Shown here: positions 15,449 through 23,808 of the stretch, piece after piece
How the letters are laid out: every line of letters starts with the position of its first letter
Position numbering within the stretch: position 1 is the first letter of the stretch
Origin: Saprospiraceae bacterium
GTDB taxonomy: Bacteria; Bacteroidota; Bacteroidia; Chitinophagales; Saprospiraceae
Direction of reading: 5' to 3'
DNA length: 25,606 nucleotides
Assembly: GCA_017995875.1 (NCBI GenBank)
Contig: JAGOIB010000003.1
Coordinates: 1 to 25,606 of the forward strand
The notes under the pieces: model-generated
Told to the model about the DNA's origin: nothing
The model's input: only the letters and a program-made list of their open reading frames with translations
Database searches by the model: none
Position numbers and translations under genes: made by a program

Positions 15449-15721
15449 GTAAACGGTAAACGGTAATCTGTATTCAGTAATCTGTATTCAGTGTTCAGTA
15501 ATCTGTGTTCAGTAATCTGTGTTCAGTAATCTGTGTTCAGTATTCAGTATTCAGTATTCAGTAATCTGTGTTCAGTAATCAGTGTTCAGTAATCAGTGTT
15601 CAGTAATCTGTGTTCAGTAATCTGTAATCTGTGTTCTGTAATCAGTATTCAGTAATCAGTATTCAGTAATCTGTGTTCAGTAATCTGTGTTCAGTAATTT
15701 GTGTTCAGTAATCAGTGTTCG
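15449..15721 (+). repeat. Heptamer array D-left, 39 units
   Basis: Thirty-nine consecutive 7-nt units without any insertion or deletion, every one starting with GT. Main units are GTAATCT, GTGTTCA, GTAATCA and GTATTCA; the first two are GTAAACG. Many stretches alternate GTAATCT and GTGTTCA, giving a 14-nt higher-order period. It lies between the divergent retropepsin and permease genes. Confidence 0.98.
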
Positions 15722-15724
15722 GTT

Positions 15725-15787
15725 TATATACTGCAGACTGCTTACTGTTTACCGAAAACCACTTACTGATTACCGAAAACCGCTTAC
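15725..15787 (-). repeat. Heptamer array D-right, 9 inverted units
   Basis: Nine 7-nt units read on the minus strand: GTAAGCG, GTTTTCG, GTAATCA, GTAAGTG, GTTTTCG, GTAAACA, GTAAGCA, GTCTGCA, GTATATA. It meets the 39-unit array head-on with only 3 nt between, giving a convergent pair with no gene inside. Confidence 0.92.
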
Positions 15788-15808
15788 CTTTTTACTTACC
15801 CAAACGGG

Positions 15809-15834
15809 TTGCTACAAATTTAATCCTATCTTTC
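15809..15834 (+). promoter_or_regulatory. Possible promoter of the APC permease gene
   Basis: TTG at 15809-15811 and TATCTTTC at 15827-15834 resemble the -33 and -7 elements but with 15-nt spacing and a final C instead of G. It lies 21 nt beyond the inverted heptamer array, which ends at 15787. Confidence 0.28.
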
Positions 15835-15857
15835 AATCGTTTGAGAAATAAACTTCG

Positions 15858-17162
15858 ATGGCTGAACCACTAAAAAAGTCCATTAATATTTTTACCCTCA
15901 CCATGATTGCCGTTGGATCTTGTATTGGATCCGGCATCTTCATTTCGCCATCAGACGTTGCCAGTCAGTTGTCAAATGGATCCCAGGTGCTACTCCTTTG
16001 GTTTATTGGGGGGATCGTGGCACTTACCGGAGCGCTTAGTTTTGGAGAACTGGCATCACGGTTTCCAGGAACAGGAGGGGTCTATGTGTACCTAAGGGAA
16101 GCTTATGGAGACCTTGTTGCCTTTCTATATGGGTGGTGTATTCTGACAGTCATTACTTCGGGGGCTATTGCCGCCTTATGCCTTGCCTTTTCAAGGTATA
16201 TCTCGCTGTTGTTTCATTTAGGGGATAGTCTTCAGATACCTGTGGCACTTGGGGCGCTGGTGACAGTCACGGTCATCAACATCGTAGGTGTTAAATTATC
16301 TGCTATTTTTTCGAGCACGCTGACTGTACTCAAAGTAGTAGGTATAGCGATCATCGTCGTTATATGTCTGATGTATGGAAGTCAGTTTACCTCCAATCTT
16401 CATTTTATCAGTTCAGGCACCAAACAGGTTTCATTTGGATTGGCCCTGGTAGGTGTGTTGTGGTCCTATGGTGGATGGCATCATGCATCTTATGTTGGCG
16501 GTGAAGTGCACAACGCACAGAAAGTGCTTCCGAGAGCATTTATTGCCGGAGCATCTATTGTCACGCTAACCTACCTGATCGTCAATGTGGCATATCTTTC
16601 TGTATTGAGCATGGATGAAATATCCGGTTCCAAGGCAGTGGCTGCAGATGCATTGCTCAGTATTACAGCCATTGGAGGTATGATTGTGGCTATACTGATC
16701 GCCATATCTACTTTTGGAACTGCAGGGATTTATACATTATCTGCTCCGAGGATTTATTTTACCATGGGTGCTGACAGGGTCTTTTTTCCATGGCTTGCTG
16801 ATCTGCATACGCGGTTTGGAACACCTGTCAAAGCAGTTTTACTGCAGAGTACCTGGGCTGCTGTATTGATGATGTTTTGGGGCACATTTGAAAGCCTTGC
16901 AACCTATGTGGTATTCATGGATTGGATATTCATGACCCTGGCGGCGATTGCATTATTTGTATTCCGTTACAGTTCAAGACCATTTAATGCTGCCACGTAC
17001 AAGGTTTCACTGTATCCATTGACACCATTAGTATTCATTGGCATATCGACATGGTTTCTGATCAGCACGCTGATAGGAAGGCCAACACAAGCAATCGCAG
17101 GATTGCTACTGATGCTGGCAGGATTACCGTTCTATTTTTATTTTAAGAAAAAGAAGGGCTAA
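15858..17162 (+). CDS. APC family amino acid permease
   Basis: 434 aa with about 12 hydrophobic transmembrane segments. The first, TLTMIAVGSCIGSGIFISPSDV, holds the substrate-binding GSGIF signature of the APC superfamily, and GALSFGELASRFPGTGGVYVYLREAYG is the conserved TM2/TM3 block. Overall it resembles the L-type (LAT) branch more than the basic amino acid branch (inference). It should import amino acids across the inner membrane by proton coupling or exchange. It is a lone gene with heptamer arrays in its upstream region and a strong bidirectional terminator downstream. Confidence 0.93.
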   Translation: MAEPLKKSINIFTLTMIAVGSCIGSGIFISPSDVASQLSNGSQVLLLWFIGGIVALTGALSFGELASRFPGTGGVYVYLREAYGDLVAFLYGWCILTVITSGAIAALCLAFSRYISLLFHLGDSLQIPVALGALVTVTVINIVGVKLSAIFSSTLTVLKVVGIAIIVVICLMYGSQFTSNLHFISSGTKQVSFGLALVGVLWSYGGWHHASYVGGEVHNAQKVLPRAFIAGASIVTLTYLIVNVAYLSVLSMDEISGSKAVAADALLSITAIGGMIVAILIAISTFGTAGIYTLSAPRIYFTMGADRVFFPWLADLHTRFGTPVKAVLLQSTWAAVLMMFWGTFESLATYVVFMDWIFMTLAAIALFVFRYSSRPFNAATYKVSLYPLTPLVFIGISTWFLISTLIGRPTQAIAGLLLMLAGLPFYFYFKKKKG

Positions 17163-17174
17163 GGCATACGCAAT

Positions 17175-17214
17175 AAAAAAAGAGCCTGTTGTGATCGCAA
17201 CAGGCTCTTTTTTT
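17175..17214. terminator. Bidirectional intrinsic terminator
   Basis: A perfect 17-bp stem, A7 plus GAGCCTGTTG pairing with CAACAGGCTC plus T7, around loop TGATCG. It works in both directions and separates the convergent permease and OmpA-family genes. Confidence 0.95.
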
Positions 17215-17224
17215 AGCAAAACAT

Positions 17225-18487
17225 TTATTTTTTAACGATGCAGGCTTCAACACGTTGATTTAACCTGCGGCCTTCTTCAGTATCATTGGAAGCCTTTGGA
17301 TTGCCGCCTCCCCATCCTGATGCAATGAGCCTGTCTGCAGCAATGCCTTTGCCTTCGAGCCAGGCCTTAACTTTCTGAGCTTTCTGTTCAGAGATAAGTT
17401 TGTTTTGATCAGCATCACCAGTATTGTCAGTATGTCCTTCAATGCTGATGACGACCTCAGGATATGCTTTCATGATCATGTACAATTGATGTAGCTGTTC
17501 TTCAGAAGAAGCTGAGAGCGCGCCAGTTTTGAGATCGAATGTAACCTTGTCAAATGGCATACAATTAGGGGTAGCTGCATTATACCCTGTTGATCCTGGT
17601 GCTGTGCCCTTTAGGAAATCTAACATCCAGGCGCTGAATGATGTCCTTTCCAGATCGAGTTTAGTGCCATCTTTTAACGTATACGTGAGACTGGTTCCGC
17701 TGGCTCCCGGAGAAGTGGCGATGTCTTCCGGTGCTGAATTGGCTGCGGTTTGCAATGTATCTGCCGCCGCGGGGGTAGCTTCAGTTGTTTCTTTTGAAGC
17801 ACCACAGCCTTTCTGTACAAAATAGAATAAGCCAAGCGCAGCCAGAAGCAAAACAATCCAGGGGAGAAGTTTTGACATTGGGGATTTGGATGATGAAGGT
17901 GTTGAACTGTTGTCCATAGAAGTATTATTGTTGTTTGTTTGCAAGATAGATTCCAGCCCCAGCAGTTTTTCCATTCCTGCAGGAAGGCTGTTGAGGACAA
18001 ATTCCTTTTGTCCGAGTAATAGATTTTTCAAGCCGGCTGCATCCAGGGATTTTTCCTGGACATATCGGGCCACTGTGGCCATGACGAAAGGGGCAGTCAA
18101 TTTTAATAATGAACTGGCTGAAGATGTTTTTAAGCCACTACCTCCGGATATACCATCGATCATCGGATTGATCGTATCTCCCAGCAGATATTTTAGGATC
18201 TCCGATCCACTAGCCATCAGGCTTTCTGTTTCAGAAGCATTGTTCAGCAAACCTGTGGCGTTTGTTATGCTGTTTCCGTTGATGTTGTTGTCAGCCAGAT
18301 ATTTCATAACATCTCTTGCACCTGCGTCATCCCTACCTTTCCGGATCAGGGAGCCCATGAGGGATGGAACAAGTGAATGGATGGCGGAGGTAATCCCTTC
18401 GGCTGATTCTCCAAAGCTTCCACTGGCATGAGAAACCAGAAGGTCGCCAAGGGTATTTTTGAACAATTCAATCAAATTAGCCGCCAT
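17225..18487 (-). CDS. DUF937-TM-OmpA domain protein
   Basis: 420 aa. Residues 1 to about 175 look like a DUF937 (YidB-like) alpha-helical domain, seen in LIELFKNTLGDLL, AIHSLVPSLMGSLI and LLKLTAPFVMATVARYV. A Ser/Asn-rich linker precedes one membrane segment (LLPWIVLLLAALGLFYFV, about 210-227), then a Thr/Ala-rich linker. The C-terminal 100 residues form an OmpA-like peptidoglycan-binding domain (VVISIEGHTDNTGDADQNKLIS, then RLIASGWGGGNPKASNDTEEGRRLNQRVE). There is no N-terminal signal peptide, so the DUF937 part should be cytoplasmic and the OmpA part periplasmic, tethering the inner membrane to the cell wall. Its role is unknown. Confidence 0.9.
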   Translation of the reverse strand: MAANLIELFKNTLGDLLVSHASGSFGESAEGITSAIHSLVPSLMGSLIRKGRDDAGARDVMKYLADNNINGNSITNATGLLNNASETESLMASGSEILKYLLGDTINPMIDGISGGSGLKTSSASSLLKLTAPFVMATVARYVQEKSLDAAGLKNLLLGQKEFVLNSLPAGMEKLLGLESILQTNNNNTSMDNSSTPSSSKSPMSKLLPWIVLLLAALGLFYFVQKGCGASKETTEATPAAADTLQTAANSAPEDIATSPGASGTSLTYTLKDGTKLDLERTSFSAWMLDFLKGTAPGSTGYNAATPNCMPFDKVTFDLKTGALSASSEEQLHQLYMIMKAYPEVVISIEGHTDNTGDADQNKLISEQKAQKVKAWLEGKGIAADRLIASGWGGGNPKASNDTEEGRRLNQRVEACIVKK

Positions 18488-18677
18488 GGGGGAACGTCAT
18501 TAAGTTCTTTCTGATTAGTCCTTTTTCAACCGGGCTCCCCATAATGGATCATAAAGAATGGAGAGTGAAGTCATAAAAGGAGGCCCAAAAATACAGAATA
18601 AAAACAAAGGGGATTACCGAAGCCATGTTTTGCATCCTGAAACTCCCTACTTTTAAGATCGATTTGCTTTACCAGGT
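18488..18677. other. Intergenic region between OmpA-family and helicase genes
   Basis: 190 nt between divergent genes. No ORF, repeat array or hairpin stands out. A TACTTTTA element (18650-18657) preceded by TTTTG with 15-nt spacing is a weak promoter candidate for the helicase gene; the same TCCCTACTTTTA string occurs upstream of the M1 peptidase gene. Confidence 0.5.
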
Positions 18678-21600
18678 ATGAATCCAAGACTTCACGAGAT
18701 TGAAAAACTATTTGGGCGGGTCATTGATGAAATAAAAGCAAAAGAAGAGCAGTGCACGTATTTGCTTAAAATCTATAATGACCTTGTAATGATCCTGAGC
18801 GAGGCATCCTCGCTCCATTTCAATACACTCTTTGCCCGCGTCAGTTTTATAGCTTCCCGATACCCTATGGGTAAAGCCTGGTCCTATGCACTTCAAATAC
18901 CCAGAAGAGAAATTTACCAAAGGACATTGACGGATGATCAATTACTACCTGTACTGAAAGCATCTATACAATACCTCTTCAGGCTTTGTCATGCAGAATT
19001 GAACGGCATTGGATCACCTGACGAAATTGAAAGACCAACACTCCCCAAATTACCCATTCAACAAAAGGCAGGTCGCTTTAAGAAAAAGTTTGCAAGAGTC
19101 ATTGCTATAGAGTGGGACAGGGAAGGTAAATTGTTGACGATCCTCGATGAAGAAGAGCCGGATGTCACCTGCATCCTGCATTACTCTGTTCCTGGTGTGA
19201 ACGATATTTTTTCGGATACGCTTGAGCTTGCCTTGCAGGAGATAGGTATGCCGTTGATACTTGGGCTGACAGATATTGATTGTACTGAAGAGCATCATTA
19301 TTTTCCATCCTATATTATCATCGTCCCTGACTTGTTGCTGGATGTTACATCTATTACCCAGGTGATGACCACTGGTTCGGATCCGCAAGCTGTCAATGCC
19401 ATGGATATTTTTCTTCCTTCCATGTCCACAGATCCCATCATGACCGGACAGATAGCCAATTTTTTTCTGGACGAATTGATTCGGGATACGACGAAGAGCT
19501 TTGCCGATTTATTTATAGCTTCTTTTAAAGTGTATCCGGTGGAATTTGTCAGGATGACGGATGATCAGTTGAAGGCGATGCACCAAAGGATGAAAACGCA
19601 TTACGATAATATTCGCAAAGTGATTGAGGAGCGTTTTCCGGTATTAGGTATTGAACGCAAGTATTGTGTGATAGAGCCCAGTTATTTTAGCCCGCAGTAT
19701 GGAATTAAAGGTCGGCTTGATTTGTATTTTGAACAAAGTGGTACCCAGACTTCCTCTATCATTGAACTCAAGAGCAACCGACCTTTCAAACCAAATAGTT
19801 ACGGGCTGAGTAGTCCAAACTATCATCAGACACTGCTCTATGATCTGCTTATCAAATCCAGTCATGCTGCAGGTCATCGAAGGGCGAACTTTATCCTGTA
19901 TTCTGCTGAAACGCAGGATACTCTCCGGTATGCGGTCTCCGTGGATTCCATTCAGAAGGAAACTATTCACAACCGCAACCAATTAGTCCTCCTGCAATTC
20001 AGATTGATGAAATTGGATGAAGAACAGACAACCGATTTATTTCTTGACATCAATCCCCGGCACTATGAAAATCTCAAAGGATATGTTAAGCGAAATATAG
20101 AAAACTGGTCAACCGCCTATACAGCGCTTTCTCCGGGTGAACAAACCTATTTTAAATCATTTGTTGCCTTTATCACCCGTGAGCACATGCTGGCAAGGAT
20201 CGGAAGTGATAAAGGAGATGGCTCCGGTGGTCTCGCAGGGCTTTGGCTGGATACGATTGAATCAAAGGAAGAACGATATCAGATTCTGCAATGTCTTGAA
20301 CTGATCCTGATTGAAAAGGATCAACAGCATACTACCATTAAATTTTTACGTAGTGAAAAGACAAATCCATTGGCCAATTTCCGTGCAGGTGATATCGTGG
20401 TTATGTACCCTTATGAGAAAGGCCAGGTACTTGACCCGACGAAGTATCAGCTCCATCGTGCAAATGTCATTTCAGTAGATGCTCAGTTTGTGGTGATACG
20501 ACTCCGCAATATGCAGATTCACACTGAACAGCTTGAAAATATTAAATACTGGAACCTCGAATACGATTTACTTGATAGTAGTTTCAAGGCACTGTACCAA
20601 TCCTTGTGGTTGTTGATGAATGCAGATGTGTTGACCCGACAGATCATTCTTGGGTTGGCAGCACCTACACGTAGTATGGTGAACGAGAGAGGTTTTGTAC
20701 CCTATGGGTTAAGCTCAAATCAGGAGAGTGTATTCCATGAAGCTATCAATGCAGGTCCGTTGTATTTGTTATGGGGACCACCCGGGACAGGTAAGACAAG
20801 TATGATGCTCAAGAGTTGGGTATCGTATTATTATTCTCAGACCACTTCCCGAATTGTCTTGCTGGCCTATACCAATAAGGCCGTAGATGAAATCTGTGAA
20901 GCTTTGCATGAATCCGGAACGCACATAGCCAATCATTATATACGGATTGGTTCCAGATCGGCCACAGGCGCAGCTTATCGGCACAGGTTACTTGATCAAA
21001 TGATGGAGCCTTTGACAAAACGTGCTGAGATCAAAGCATTGCTCGATCAAACCAGGATTTTTGTAGGTACCATTTCTTCCATACAAGGCAAGAGTGAATT
21101 GTTTAACCTTATCACATTTGATGTAGCCATTATTGACGAAGCTTCACAGTTGCTCGAGCCAACGGTGGTGGGCTTGCTGACACGATTTAAGAAATCGATT
21201 TTGATTGGTGACCATATGCAATTACCCGCGATATCTATCCAGCCCGAAAAGATGAGCATGCTCAAACCAGGAGTTGCCTGGAGTGAGCGCATAGGCCTGA
21301 CAGACATGAGTATGTCCTATTTTGAACGACTCTATCGGTTGTATCAGGCCAAAGGATGGAATTATGTGATTGGGACATTGGACGAGCAAGGCAGGATGCA
21401 TACTGATATCATGCGTTTTGCCAATCAGTTTATCTACCAGGGGTTTCTCAAACCGGTAGACAGCAAAGTCCAGGGAGTTGCTTTGTCTGAAATTTTTCCA
21501 CATGAGACCATAGCGCTTTTTAAAGAACGTCTGATTTATATTTCTTCAGGTTCTTCTCTGGCTGAAACATACCTTAAAACAAATCAAGAGGAAGCCAATA

Positions 21601-21992
21601 TCACTATTGAGCTCATTGCCCTGTGGCAGAAAAAAATCAATGAAGAAAAACTTCCATGGACGATTGGTGTCATTACGCCCTTCAGGGCACAAATCGCTTC
21701 TATCATTCATCTGGGATATTTGCGTCAGATTGATTTGAGTAAAGTCACTATTGATACAGTAGAGCGTTATCAGGGAGGTGCGAGGGATATTATCATCATG
21801 TCCTGTGCTGTCAATTCCATGCGTTCGCTTTCTAAAATAACATCTGTCAATACAGATGGTGTAGATAGGAAATTGAATGTGGCTGTAACACGTGCCCGCC
21901 AACAGTTTGTTTTGATTGGTAATCAGTCCATATTGGAATCAGAACCTGCATATCGTTCGCTTATAACGATGAGCACACATCATAGGGTTTAG
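18678..21992 (+). CDS. Dna2-like nuclease-helicase (PD-(D/E)XK plus SF1)
   Basis: 1104 aa. The N-terminal part (about 1-330) is not recognised. Residues of about 325-395 carry a PD-(D/E)XK nuclease core of the RecB/Cas4/Dna2 kind: GIKGRLD with D348, IIELKS with E363 and K365, and HQTLLY with Q384 and Y388. The C-terminal half is an SF1B helicase of the UPF1/Dna2 (AAA_11/AAA_12) type: Walker A GPPGTGKT at 700-707, DEASQ at 820-824, GDHMQLP at 844-850, ERYQGG with Q1032, VAVTRARQQ with R1072. So the order nuclease then helicase matches Dna2. The four Fe-S cysteines found in Dna2 and Cas4 are not evident. It should unwind and cut DNA ends or flaps; whether it serves repair or defence is open. 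Its stop abuts the stop of the convergent WG gene. Confidence 0.87.
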   Translation: MNPRLHEIEKLFGRVIDEIKAKEEQCTYLLKIYNDLVMILSEASSLHFNTLFARVSFIASRYPMGKAWSYALQIPRREIYQRTLTDDQLLPVLKASIQYLFRLCHAELNGIGSPDEIERPTLPKLPIQQKAGRFKKKFARVIAIEWDREGKLLTILDEEEPDVTCILHYSVPGVNDIFSDTLELALQEIGMPLILGLTDIDCTEEHHYFPSYIIIVPDLLLDVTSITQVMTTGSDPQAVNAMDIFLPSMSTDPIMTGQIANFFLDELIRDTTKSFADLFIASFKVYPVEFVRMTDDQLKAMHQRMKTHYDNIRKVIEERFPVLGIERKYCVIEPSYFSPQYGIKGRLDLYFEQSGTQTSSIIELKSNRPFKPNSYGLSSPNYHQTLLYDLLIKSSHAAGHRRANFILYSAETQDTLRYAVSVDSIQKETIHNRNQLVLLQFRLMKLDEEQTTDLFLDINPRHYENLKGYVKRNIENWSTAYTALSPGEQTYFKSFVAFITREHMLARIGSDKGDGSGGLAGLWLDTIESKEERYQILQCLELILIEKDQQHTTIKFLRSEKTNPLANFRAGDIVVMYPYEKGQVLDPTKYQLHRANVISVDAQFVVIRLRNMQIHTEQLENIKYWNLEYDLLDSSFKALYQSLWLLMNADVLTRQIILGLAAPTRSMVNERGFVPYGLSSNQESVFHEAINAGPLYLLWGPPGTGKTSMMLKSWVSYYYSQTTSRIVLLAYTNKAVDEICEALHESGTHIANHYIRIGSRSATGAAYRHRLLDQMMEPLTKRAEIKALLDQTRIFVGTISSIQGKSELFNLITFDVAIIDEASQLLEPTVVGLLTRFKKSILIGDHMQLPAISIQPEKMSMLKPGVAWSERIGLTDMSMSYFERLYRLYQAKGWNYVIGTLDEQGRMHTDIMRFANQFIYQGFLKPVDSKVQGVALSEIFPHETIALFKERLIYISSGSSLAETYLKTNQEEANITIELIALWQKKINEEKLPWTIGVITPFRAQIASIIHLGYLRQIDLSKVTIDTVERYQGGARDIIIMSCAVNSMRSLSKITSVNTDGVDRKLNVAVTRARQQFVLIGNQSILESEPAYRSLITMSTHHRV

Positions 21993-23180
21993 TTATCTGG
22001 CTACCAGAACAGGTGCCAGGCCTTCAGAAAAATCGCGCATATCAAGCGTCCCCGGTGGTGGATAAAATGCGATTTTTTGTTGTTCATCAATAAAGGCAAT
22101 GCCTTGTTCATATGCAGCTCTTGCGAGTCCTTCTTTATAATCCCATGCAAGCAAAAATTCATTTCCAGTCAATTCTTTTCCATTTCGATCCAGATAGCCC
22201 CAGCTTTTATCCTTGCCATAGACGGCGAGCCCATCCTTGAATTGATTGATTTGGCTGTATGTCGTATTATTCATTTTCTTTCCTTCATCATCGAGAAGGT
22301 AATATCCTTCCTCTTGCCTGCCTGCCCATCTTTGTTCGTCGAGGTAAATGATATTGGTGAAACTTTCTGTCGGCCTGATTTTTTGAGCTGTAATGTCATA
22401 GAAGTAGGCGACTTCATCTTTCATAAATGAAATCAGGTTTCCATCTGTATCAATCAGTACTGAATTTTCAAGCTTAGCTAATTCCTTGCCATTCAAATCA
22501 AATGCTATGGAAAACTGGTCATTGCGGCTTATAATGATTTGCTCGTTATCATGCATGGTTATATGATCGAAAATGGGGGGAATTATGATTTCACCTTTTA
22601 CATTAATGACCGCAGTTTTTTCGTCAGTTTCAATAATAGCAAGGCCATGTTGAAAATGATGACCTCGGGAATAAACTGCCTGAATGGCCAACCGACCTGT
22701 TGAATCAACATAACCAAACGTATTGCCAACACTCACCAGAGCCAGCCCTTCTGAAAAATCACCTGCTGCTGACCATTGGTCCGAAGACAAAATCTTACCG
22801 AATCTATCAATGAAGCAATCCGGGCTATCGAAAGGTCTTACCCTGGCTTTTCCTTCATGGAATGCCCATGCTGATTTATAAGCGGCAGGGATGATTAATT
22901 TACCAGTATGGTCTATGTAGCCCCACTTGCCTTTTTGATTGACAGCTGCCAGTCCTTCTGAAAACGAGTTTACATCGTCGAAGATTGGATCAATCATGAT
23001 GGTGCCGGTCTTGTTGAGAAATCCCCAGCTTTTATCCTCAGGTGATTCATAATCAGCCAGATAAGCTGCTGTTTCTGAAGATTGACTTGAGGTTTCCTGT
23101 TTACAACCGAAACATATAGGTAAGGCCAGGAGTCCTAAAAGAACCCATTCCAACTTTAGGCCCGCCAATTTTTGTAACAT
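21993..23180 (-). CDS. WG-repeat lipoprotein
   Basis: 395 aa from the ATG at 23180, which gives a compact lipoprotein signal ending in lipobox CFGC; an ATG at 23213 would add 11 residues. The mature protein consists of repeated WG (KWG) units of about 30-50 residues, such as SWGFLNKTGTIMIDPIFDD, KWGYIDHTGKLIIPAAYKS, TFGYVDSTGRLAIQAVYSR and SWGYLDRNGKELTGNEF, interleaved with FSEGLA. Such repeats are thought to form beta-propeller-like or solenoid folds; function is unknown. It is anchored to a membrane by its lipidated Cys. The stop codon touches that of the helicase gene. Confidence 0.92.
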   Translation of the reverse strand: MLQKLAGLKLEWVLLGLLALPICFGCKQETSSQSSETAAYLADYESPEDKSWGFLNKTGTIMIDPIFDDVNSFSEGLAAVNQKGKWGYIDHTGKLIIPAAYKSAWAFHEGKARVRPFDSPDCFIDRFGKILSSDQWSAAGDFSEGLALVSVGNTFGYVDSTGRLAIQAVYSRGHHFQHGLAIIETDEKTAVINVKGEIIIPPIFDHITMHDNEQIIISRNDQFSIAFDLNGKELAKLENSVLIDTDGNLISFMKDEVAYFYDITAQKIRPTESFTNIIYLDEQRWAGRQEEGYYLLDDEGKKMNNTTYSQINQFKDGLAVYGKDKSWGYLDRNGKELTGNEFLLAWDYKEGLARAAYEQGIAFIDEQQKIAFYPPPGTLDMRDFSEGLAPVLVAR

Positions 23181-23210
23181 ATAGATGCCTGTGTACGTTA
23201 GTATTGAATT

Positions 23211-23244
23211 CATGCTCCAAAATACGTAATCAGCATGCTCCAAA
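23211..23244 (+). repeat. Direct repeat CATGCTCCAAA in divergent promoter region
   Basis: An 11-bp sequence occurs at 23211-23221 and again at 23234-23244, start to start 23 nt, between the divergent WG-repeat and 23235 genes. The second copy includes the start codon of the plus-strand gene. It could be a regulator site or chance duplication. Confidence 0.5.
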
Positions 23245-23771
23245 TGCTGTATTTTATGTCCTTCTTTACCTTGTTCATTCAGCAGGAATGGACCTGGAGT
23301 TTGCATCCCGAAGCTGGATTTAAGGTATTGACGCCCTTGACGTTGATTCATGATGTCAAGGATGTGCCTACACCATCAGATGTCATTCAATTCCATCAGT
23401 ATCATGCCGGTTCTGTAAATGATACAGCGATTGCGCTGGCATTTGTGATTGATTATTATAAAATGCCAGGGCAGGATAGCGAGATGGACGATGATTACTT
23501 TAAAGATTTCTTTGAGAACACCATTGACCAGATTCTGACCTCTCTGGATGGGTCGCTGGTCTACATGGATATCATCCATCAGCCGGATAGCGAAGTGTGT
23601 ATCTGGAAAGCAACGTACAGGAAAGGTAAAGGTGTGATCAGGGGCCATACGGTGCTGGCAGGTGATAAATACTATGGTTTGCAGGTATTTGGTTTGGAAG
23701 CAGATAAGCCGGATCAGCAGATGAGTAGATTTCTTGATTCTTTTAAACTGTTATCTAATCCTTCGCCTTAA
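23235..23771 (+). CDS. Small protein of unknown function
   Basis: 178 aa. The N-terminus MLQMLYFMSFFTLFIQQEW is hydrophobic and may be a short signal peptide; starts at 23244 or 23256 are also possible. The rest is a mixed alpha/beta domain (WSLHPEAGFKVLTP, then IALAFVIDYYKMPG, a DDDYFKDFFENTIDQIL helix, and DKYYGLQVFGLEADKP leading into a final MSRFLDSFKLL helix). That order resembles PsbP/LpqN-like folds, in which a final helix follows a beta-sheet, but this is only a resemblance. It precedes the START-domain gene by 37 nt, so these are probably cotranscribed. Confidence 0.75.
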   Translation: MLQMLYFMSFFTLFIQQEWTWSLHPEAGFKVLTPLTLIHDVKDVPTPSDVIQFHQYHAGSVNDTAIALAFVIDYYKMPGQDSEMDDDYFKDFFENTIDQILTSLDGSLVYMDIIHQPDSEVCIWKATYRKGKGVIRGHTVLAGDKYYGLQVFGLEADKPDQQMSRFLDSFKLLSNPSP

Positions 23772-23808
23772 ATACACCAGGCATTATTACCTTAAAAGCC
23801 AAATTAAA

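Noticed and set aside
15449..15787. CRISPR array
   Set aside because: The units are contiguous 7-mers without spacers, and no cas genes are in the window.
17886..18431. 181-aa plus-strand ORF
   Set aside because: It is antisense to the DUF937 domain of the OmpA-family gene and shows no domain of its own.
18678..21992. Multi-gene defence island
   Set aside because: The helicase has no methylase, nuclease partner, toxin or mobile gene beside it; neighbours are envelope proteins.
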